Shown here: in pieces, positions 14,219 to 18,520 of the stretch
Layout: each line of letters starts with the position of its first letter
Numbering within the stretch: the stretch's first letter is position 1
From: Pseudomonadota bacterium
Lineage (GTDB): Bacteria; Pseudomonadota; Gammaproteobacteria; Steroidobacterales; Steroidobacteraceae
Direction of reading: 5' to 3'
Assembly (NCBI GenBank): GCA_023391335.1
Contig: JAEWBG010000014.1
Coordinates: 1-18,520, forward strand
DNA: 18,520 nucleotides
Notes under the pieces: model-generated
The model's database searches: none
What the model was told of the DNA's origin: nothing
What the model saw: the letters and a program-made list of their open reading frames with translations, nothing else
Made by a program: the position numbers and the translations under genes

Positions 14219-14250
14219 GGAGGCAGTTTTTAAGGAGAGGTAACGGGGCA

Positions 14251-14366
14251 CCCTCTCCCGACTGCGTCGGCACTTCGCCCCCTCTCCCGCGCTATGCGCG
14301 ACCTCCCCCGCAAGGGGGGAGGTGGTGACTCTCTCCCGACTTCGTCGACCCCGTAAAGGGAGAGGT
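14251..14366. repeat. CCTCTCCC multi-hairpin repeat, copy 2
   Basis: This lies between the convergent tannase-like and MscS-type genes. It contains GCGC-TAT-GCGC, the stem ACCTCCCCC (14301-14309) with GGGGGAGGT (14315-14323), and a second arm CTCTCCC..GGGAGAG (14331-14364). Its core matches copy 1 almost exactly. Its position suits a two-way transcription barrier, though no T-run follows the hairpins. Confidence 0.8.
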
Positions 14367-14433
14367 GATTGCGCCTGTGTTCCTTGAAGGCAGCGGCTTG
14401 CTTTTGATTCACAGCTAACCGCTACGCGATCAC

Positions 14434-14985
14434 TCATCCCGTGATCGGCTTCGATGACCGACGCACCACGCGCTGAAAGAAAAGCGTATTCGGAACTTGC
14501 AGCACCCACGGCGACTCTGCGGGCTCGCTCTCAGTGAGCGTGGTGAAAATGAAATTGATCGCGGTGACTTTGCCGCGCAGTCCCGGTTTATCCCCGGTCT
14601 CTAGCACTTCGATGTAATCGCCAAGCCGGAACGGTCGTGTCGCCAACACCAGCACCGCGCAGAAGATATTGCTGAGCACACTCCAAGCAGCGAAGAATGC
14701 AATCGCCGCCACGGCCAGAAATCCCGTCACCGCACCCCAAAGGACGTGTGCAGACACGCCGAAGCGTTTCAGTATGAGAATGAGTGCGGCGAGCGAGATA
14801 AGTGTGGAAACAAGACGTCGACCCGCCTCGGTGAACTGAGTCGGCAGAACTTTGCGACGTGCCACGAGCGTGAAAAGTTTGCGCGTGAGCCTGCGAAGCG
14901 CCCAGGCAACGCACAGAATGACGGTGATTTGAAGTGCGATGCCTAATGCGGAGTCATTCAGCCAGGACGGAAGGTTGAGGGCCAT
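14434..14985 (-). CDS. Short MscS-type mechanosensitive channel protein
   Basis: A 183-residue inner-membrane protein. Helices fall at about 13-30 and 58-73, followed by the pore helix region 81-117 (GAVTGFLAVAAIAFFAAW, then SNIFCAVLVLATRPFRLGDYIEV), the MscS family signature. A beta domain follows, ending with VPNTLFFQRVV. The protein stops there, so the C-terminal alpha/beta chamber domain of E. coli MscS (286 residues) is absent. I start it at the ATG 14985 because the longer frame to 15087 adds a polar, non-membrane stretch and would run back into the methyltransferase leader. No clear Shine-Dalgarno is visible. The family opens under membrane tension and releases solutes on osmotic downshock; whether this short form gates is not known. 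Confidence 0.8.
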   Translation of the reverse strand: MALNLPSWLNDSALGIALQITVILCVAWALRRLTRKLFTLVARRKVLPTQFTEAGRRLVSTLISLAALILILKRFGVSAHVLWGAVTGFLAVAAIAFFAAWSVLSNIFCAVLVLATRPFRLGDYIEVLETGDKPGLRGKVTAINFIFTTLTESEPAESPWVLQVPNTLFFQRVVRRSSKPITG

Positions 14986-15166
14986 ATCAGTGCGCGAGGC
15001 GACCCGATGCAACGAGCATCGAACCCACTCTCCTGCTCCAGTGGACGAAGAATCACTTGCAACGCGATTGGGGGCAGAGAGGTTCAATCAATCGGCGGCA
15101 GCACGCCATTTGTGGAAGACTGCAGGTGGCATGCCTGCTGCCGGAAAGAGGTCGCCACCAAGCCCA

Positions 15167-15964
15167 ATGAGCAACCCAATGATCGACTCGCCATTCGCAG
15201 AGGCCGCGCCCTATTACAAGCATCGAGCACCCTACCCGCCTGACGCGCTCGAGTATCTTTGCGACGTTCTCAAGCTTGATACGCGCTCGAGGGTTCTCGA
15301 CCTCGGATGCGGTAGTGGGACCATCGCGATTCCTATTTCGCATCGCGTCGATCATGTACTCGCGGTTGATCCCTGCCAGAAAATGATCGATGAAGGTTTA
15401 GCGCTCGCAGCGAAGGCTCACTGCCGCAATATCGAGTGGGTGTGCACCTCTGCCGAGCAACTCGATGAGGCGCTCGGTCCATTCGATCTCGCCGTCATCG
15501 GCCAGGCATTCCACTGGATGGACCGCGATCGAGTCCTGCGCAAACTCGCGAAAATGCTGCGGTCGGATCGCGGCGCGCTGGCGTTGATCAATCCCGGTAA
15601 GCGACGACCGCAAGAGCTCTGGGAACCGTGCGCAAACGAGATCGTCGAGCGCTACATCGGAAAGATTGGCCGGCATCCGAAAATGAATCCGGAGCTTAAG
15701 CACGAGCCAGCCTTGCTGCGCTCAGGTTGCTTTGCCAATTTCACAACTCGCGAGTTCGCGATCTCGTTCGAACGCGACATTGCATCGATCATCGCTTTTA
15801 TATATTCCATGTCGACGTCGCCTAAATCGGCTTTTGGAAAGCGAGCTGAGGAATTCGAACGAGAGTTGTCCGCAGCTCTACTCGCCCTAAATCCATCTGG
15901 AGTATTTGCGGAGCGCACGGAAACGGAAGTGCTTCTGGCGCCCTATATGTCCGCGACCTGCTGA
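15167..15964 (+). CDS. Class I SAM-dependent methyltransferase
   Basis: About 265 residues from the preferred start. Motif I is VLDLGCGSGT (43-52), the acidic residue ending strand 2 is in LAVDP (D68), and FDLAVIGQAFHWMD (106-119) is the post-motif typical of Methyltransf_11/25 proteins near the trans-aconitate methyltransferase and YcgJ groups. The N-terminal YYKHRAPYPPDALEYL also fits that set. The acceptor is probably a small molecule but cannot be named. The frame is open back to 14939. Candidate starts are ATG 15131 (AGG four bases upstream) and ATG 15167 or 15179 (no strong Shine-Dalgarno). I chose 15167 because family similarity begins just after it. It diverges from the MscS-type gene. 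Confidence 0.85.
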   Translation: MSNPMIDSPFAEAAPYYKHRAPYPPDALEYLCDVLKLDTRSRVLDLGCGSGTIAIPISHRVDHVLAVDPCQKMIDEGLALAAKAHCRNIEWVCTSAEQLDEALGPFDLAVIGQAFHWMDRDRVLRKLAKMLRSDRGALALINPGKRRPQELWEPCANEIVERYIGKIGRHPKMNPELKHEPALLRSGCFANFTTREFAISFERDIASIIAFIYSMSTSPKSAFGKRAEEFERELSAALLALNPSGVFAERTETEVLLAPYMSATC

Positions 15965-16067
15965 ACCTTCACCCGTAGCTTGTTGTGCGCGGCAGTGAGG
16001 TAAGCTGTCAGATCAAAAGATGGTGTCTTAGCGTCATCCAGTTTCAGTGCACCTAGGAAGATCGGAT

Positions 16068-17534
16068 ATGAAAAGAACATCATTCGTGTGCGCGGCATTG
16101 ACTGCGGTACTGCTTAAACCGTGCTTCGTAACCGCAGCGCAGTCCAATCAATCGGGCCAGGACTCCATACAAAAGCAGCGCCTCATCGTACTTTCCGATA
16201 TCGAAGCTGATCCGGATGACACCGAGTCGTTCGTGCGGCTGATGCTCTATTCCAACGAGATCGATCTAGAAGGATTGGTCGCGACCACTTCAGTTTGGCA
16301 GCAACACGCGGTGCATCCCGAATCGATACGAGCAGTCATCAAAGAGTACGGGAAAGTCAGGAGCAATCTGCTGCTGCACGCACCCGGCTACCCAACGGCT
16401 GAGCATCTCGAGTCGCTCGTCGTTTCGGGACAACCCGACTACGGCATGGCAGGTATCGGCAAGAGCTCTGCAGGATCTGACTTGATCGTGAAAGCTTTGT
16501 CTTCGGCAGATCCGCGGCCTCTGTGGATTTCGGTGTGGGGCGGTGCGAATACGCTTGCTCAGGCGCTCACCCAAATTCGGGACACGAACTCTGCAACCGA
16601 TGCAGCGAAGATGATCGCTAAGTTGCACGTTTACACGATCTCCGATCAGGACGACAGCGGCAGTTGGATGCGTCGCAACTTTCCGAATCTCTTTTATATC
16701 GTCAGCACTGGACGATACGCCGACGCGACATGGACAGCGATCCACACGAAGATCGAAGGCATCGATAACACGACGGTCAGCAACGCGTGGCTCGCTGCAA
16801 ACATCCAGCAAGGACACGGACCCTTGGGCGCGAAATATCCCGATGGCGCATGGGGCATGGAAGGCGACACACCATCCTTCCTTGGATTGATCCCGAATGG
16901 GTTGAACGCGCCCGACTCGCCGAACTTTGGCGGATGGGGCGGTCGATACGAGTTCTATACACCCGTCGTTCCTGGCGCCGGTACCGCGACAGTGGAAGGC
17001 GGAGTTCCAATCGAAACCGAGACGCGACCGATCTGGACGAATGCGGTGGACAGCTTTACACCGTTTGTCGCGAACGATTACGGACGCGCGATCAAGCCAG
17101 CTGCTACAACGTTCAGAGACTTCCGCGTGACGCTGTGGCGCTGGCGCGATGATTTCCAAAATGACTTTGCAGCGCGCATGAACTGGACAACGTTGCCGTA
17201 TGCGAAGGCCAATCACCCGCCGGTGGTGAGGCTCGTTCAATCCGACCAGCTGACAGTGCACTCCAACGACACGTTCGAGCTGGATGCCGCACCCAGCAGC
17301 GACCCAGATGGCGATAGCTTGTCATTTCTGTGGTTCTCTTACCCGGAGGCGGGGAGCTGGAAGACGCCGATGAAGGTTTCCGGCGCAGAGAACACTGTGC
17401 ATGTTTCGTTCAACGCTCCGGAAGTCACTAAACCCGAAACGGCGCACATCATTCTTAGAGTCACCGATAAGGGCACACCGGCGCTGACGCGATACAAACG
17501 CATCGTCGTCACGATTCTTCCGAAGGCGAGCTAG
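16068..17534 (+). CDS. Secreted DUF1593 (Sde0182-like) nucleoside-hydrolase-fold protein
   Basis: A 488-residue exported protein. A signal peptide spans about 1-24 (MKRTSFVCAALTAVLL..VTAA). The DUF1593 domain starts with RLIVLSDIEADPDDTES (38-54), whose D44, D48, D50 and D51 correspond to the Ca-binding aspartates of nucleoside hydrolases. LWISVWGGANTLAQAL, YTISDQDDSG and NGLNAPDSPNFGGWGGRYE are also typical of the family. The C-terminal part from about residue 385 (NHPPVVRL..SDPDGDSLSFLW) is an Ig-like beta-sandwich as in Saccharophagus Sde0182. The family has been linked to cellulose binding and plant polymer use; the enzymatic reaction is not established. The start at 16068 has GGAAG seven bases upstream; a GTG at 16047 would only lengthen the leader. 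A hairpin follows the stop. Confidence 0.88.
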   Translation: MKRTSFVCAALTAVLLKPCFVTAAQSNQSGQDSIQKQRLIVLSDIEADPDDTESFVRLMLYSNEIDLEGLVATTSVWQQHAVHPESIRAVIKEYGKVRSNLLLHAPGYPTAEHLESLVVSGQPDYGMAGIGKSSAGSDLIVKALSSADPRPLWISVWGGANTLAQALTQIRDTNSATDAAKMIAKLHVYTISDQDDSGSWMRRNFPNLFYIVSTGRYADATWTAIHTKIEGIDNTTVSNAWLAANIQQGHGPLGAKYPDGAWGMEGDTPSFLGLIPNGLNAPDSPNFGGWGGRYEFYTPVVPGAGTATVEGGVPIETETRPIWTNAVDSFTPFVANDYGRAIKPAATTFRDFRVTLWRWRDDFQNDFAARMNWTTLPYAKANHPPVVRLVQSDQLTVHSNDTFELDAAPSSDPDGDSLSFLWFSYPEAGSWKTPMKVSGAENTVHVSFNAPEVTKPETAHIILRVTDKGTPALTRYKRIVVTILPKAS

Positions 17535-17553
17535 TCGCGGCGAGTGCACTTCG

Positions 17554-17586
17554 GAAGAGGCAGCATGCGCGCCTCTTCAGTTCTTT
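17554..17586 (+). terminator. Rho-independent-type terminator after the DUF1593 gene
   Basis: A perfect 8-bp stem, GAAGAGGC (17554-17561) and GCCTCTTC (17571-17578), with a 9-base loop is followed by AGTTCTTT. It starts 20 bases after the stop codon. The T-run is short and interrupted, so efficiency is uncertain. It also lies past the end of the convergent 73-aa gene. Confidence 0.65.
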
Positions 17587-17624
17587 ATCCGGCTTTCGTT
17601 CGCGTCGGGGCTCTTCCTCTCTGT

Positions 17625-17634
17625 CCCCCCCCCC
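17625..17634. repeat. Homopolymer C10 tract
   Basis: Ten consecutive cytosines lie in the spacer between the DUF1593 gene and the small membrane-protein gene. It is outside any gene I call, so length change would not shift a reading frame. It is prone to slippage and to sequencing error. Confidence 0.8.
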
Positions 17635-17673
17635 ACATGCTCGCAAGAAATCTCAAGCTGCTTTTATCAAACG

Positions 17674-17895
17674 TCAGGCTTTAGGCGGCGCCTCGACGCA
17701 TTTCTCCCAATGTTTCTTGCACCATTCATCGGGCGGGTTATCCCGAGCGACTTCTTCCGGATCGGCGGCCTCGCCCTTCTCGTAGCCTTTCTCGAATTTG
17801 CGCCAGTGAAACACAGCGAAGGTAAGCCCTATCGCAAGACCAATCAGGACTAGAACAGTCCAGAGATTGGTCGACAGTAGCTCAGGAATGTTCAT
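17674..17895 (-). CDS. Small single-span membrane protein, unrecognised
   Basis: A 73-residue protein of unknown family. One hydrophobic helix at about 11-30 is followed by a basic edge (HWRKFEKGYEKG), an acidic stretch (AADPEEVARD) and a tail with two cysteines seven apart (C59, C66) in EWCKKHWEKC. The start is supported by GAGGG seven bases upstream of the ATG. The positive-inside rule suggests a cytoplasmic tail, where the Cys pair could bind metal or act in redox, but this is only a suggestion. It converges with the DUF1593 gene. Like 1195-1833 it is a membrane anchor with a Cys-containing tail, with no sequence similarity that I can see. Confidence 0.7.
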   Translation of the reverse strand: MNIPELLSTNLWTVLVLIGLAIGLTFAVFHWRKFEKGYEKGEAADPEEVARDNPPDEWCKKHWEKCVEAPPKA

Positions 17896-18011
17896 GGGGT
17901 GACCCTCGCGCTTGTTGCACCGAGCTGTACTCGCTGCTGCGGTGCGTGCGCAATAGCGCGAGATCCAAGTGGATCTTTACCGACGCCAGTTGCGGGTCGC
18001 GGATGAGGACG

Positions 18012-18095
18012 GACCCTCTCCCGACTTCGTCGCCCCCCCCGTAAAGTCCCGTAAAGGGGGAGGTGCTTGACCCTCTCCCGACTGCGCCGACCTCG
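18012..18095. repeat. CCTCTCCC repeat, copy 3, with internal duplication
   Basis: ACCCTCTCCCGACTTCGTCG and the following CCCGTAAAG..GGGAGGTG resemble the second half of copy 2 (14331-14366), but here CCCGTAAAG is doubled and preceded by a run of eight C. A second ACCCTCTCCCGACTGCG start follows at about 18071. It lies upstream of the small membrane-protein gene. Together with non-coding sequence it fills 17896-18158. Confidence 0.7.
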
Positions 18096-18158
18096 GCAAC
18101 TGCTCCCTGCGTTGCCCCTACCTCCTGCATCCATGCAGTCGTGTTCCGTCAGGAATAC

Positions 18159-18428
18159 ATGAGTGCTCCCTCTCCCTTTGACGCTGACGTATCCCCACAA
18201 ACTTCACGATTGGTTGGAGAGAAATCTAAGCAGCCACACGGGTATGGCTTTGCAGCTGAGATTGGGCGGAGGTGGATGGCCGCGTCGTACGCTTTCCCAA
18301 CCGATACGCACGAGGGAATAACGTGGACGATCTCGATGAACTCGAACCGCACAGTGCAGGATGCGATCGTTCATGCTTTGTGCGCAGCCCTGAACCCAGG
18401 AGATGAAAGTGGCGAGCGCATGAAGTAG
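18159..18428 (+). CDS. Doubtful 89-aa hypothetical protein
   Basis: An ATG with AGGA four bases upstream opens an 89-residue frame with the stop at 18426-18428. The middle (GYGFAAEIGRRWMAASYAFP, then TWTISMNSNRTVQDAIVHAL) reads like a folded domain with a strand and an amphipathic helix, but I recognise no family. The first codons overlap the tail of a CCCTCTCCC-type repeat, which weakens the case. The remaining 92 bases to the window edge show nothing I can name. Confidence 0.3.
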   Translation: MSAPSPFDADVSPQTSRLVGEKSKQPHGYGFAAEIGRRWMAASYAFPTDTHEGITWTISMNSNRTVQDAIVHALCAALNPGDESGERMK

Positions 18429-18520
18429 CAGAAGCACCGCGATGCGTTTTGGTTGACGCGTGAGACTGTGCTCGAACGCGCATCCAAACCGATCGCACTT
18501 CAAGTCACGAAAGCTCTGCT

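Noticed and set aside
14986..15087. N-terminal extension of the MscS-type protein (34 more residues)
   Set aside because: It is polar and not membrane-like, and the ATG at 14985 begins just before the first predicted helix.
14939..15166. N-terminal extension of the methyltransferase (76 more residues)
   Set aside because: The extension is low in order and rich in Ser, Pro and Arg, has no family similarity, and would overlap the start of the divergent MscS-type gene.
16290..17261. 323-residue open frame antisense to the DUF1593 gene
   Set aside because: Its translation is rich in Arg, Cys and His with no domain pattern, while the plus frame is a clear family member with a signal peptide.
18204..18503. 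Minus-strand frames at the right end of the window
   Set aside because: Two overlapping Arg/Ser-rich frames lack a ribosome-binding site or domain. The plus-strand frame at 18159 is the better, though still weak, candidate.

Overview
The window reads as a chromosomal segment of a moderately GC-rich Gram-negative bacterium. Its repeat types (CCCTCTCCC-type multi-hairpin tracts, 9-nt periodic ACAGGAT tracts, GTTCG..CTGAG..TCGAAG hairpins) and its load of exported hydrolases are what I associate with environmental gammaproteobacteria near Steroidobacteraceae/Xanthomonadales. That placement is an inference, not something a marker gene here proves. There is no rRNA, tRNA, CRISPR array or phage block that I can see.

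Layout. The left edge holds the last 36 codons and right end of an IS3-family element (1-127). Then come a classical SDR oxidoreductase (-), an unrecognised Cys-rich membrane protein (-), a histidine phosphatase of the SHB17-like kind (+), a cardiolipin-synthase-like phospholipase D protein (-), an AHSA1/SRPBCC protein (GTG start, +), a DUF1801 protein (+) and a secreted IroE/COG2819-type esterase (+). An orphan 153-aa protein (6751-7212, +) is bracketed by diverged direct repeats and by two copies of a palindromic 9-nt-periodic element. Next are an EF-G paralogue with a DTPGY switch II (-), a Tat-exported PhoD-type alkaline phosphatase (-), a secreted tannase/feruloyl-esterase-family protein (+), a short MscS-type channel (-), a class I SAM methyltransferase (+), a secreted DUF1593/Sde0182-like nucleoside-hydrolase-fold protein (+) and a 73-aa membrane protein (-). 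The last 600 bases are repeat-rich with at most one doubtful small ORF.

How the genes relate. Most are single transcription units, each with its own Shine-Dalgarno, and neighbours often point in opposite directions, so I see no long operon. Four proteins are exported hydrolases (IroE-like esterase, PhoD, tannase-like, DUF1593), which fits scavenging of phosphate, esters and plant-derived polymers. Envelope functions (cardiolipin synthase, MscS, two small membrane proteins) are also represented.

The least explained material is between the genes. At least five repeat families occupy the spacers: the 9-nt periodic ATCCTGTT/ACAGGAT element in four places, one a two-copy tandem array; a GGAG tract with the same 9-nt period; CCTCTCCC tracts in three places; a 35-bp repeat pair carrying a 16-bp palindrome around a separate hairpin; and the TTTCYGCYGARAC and GCGCG..CGCGC hairpin families. 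I do not find a clear new multi-gene system. The best candidates for a second look are the cassette-like bracket around 6751-7212, the 9-nt periodic elements, and the DTPGY EF-G paralogue.
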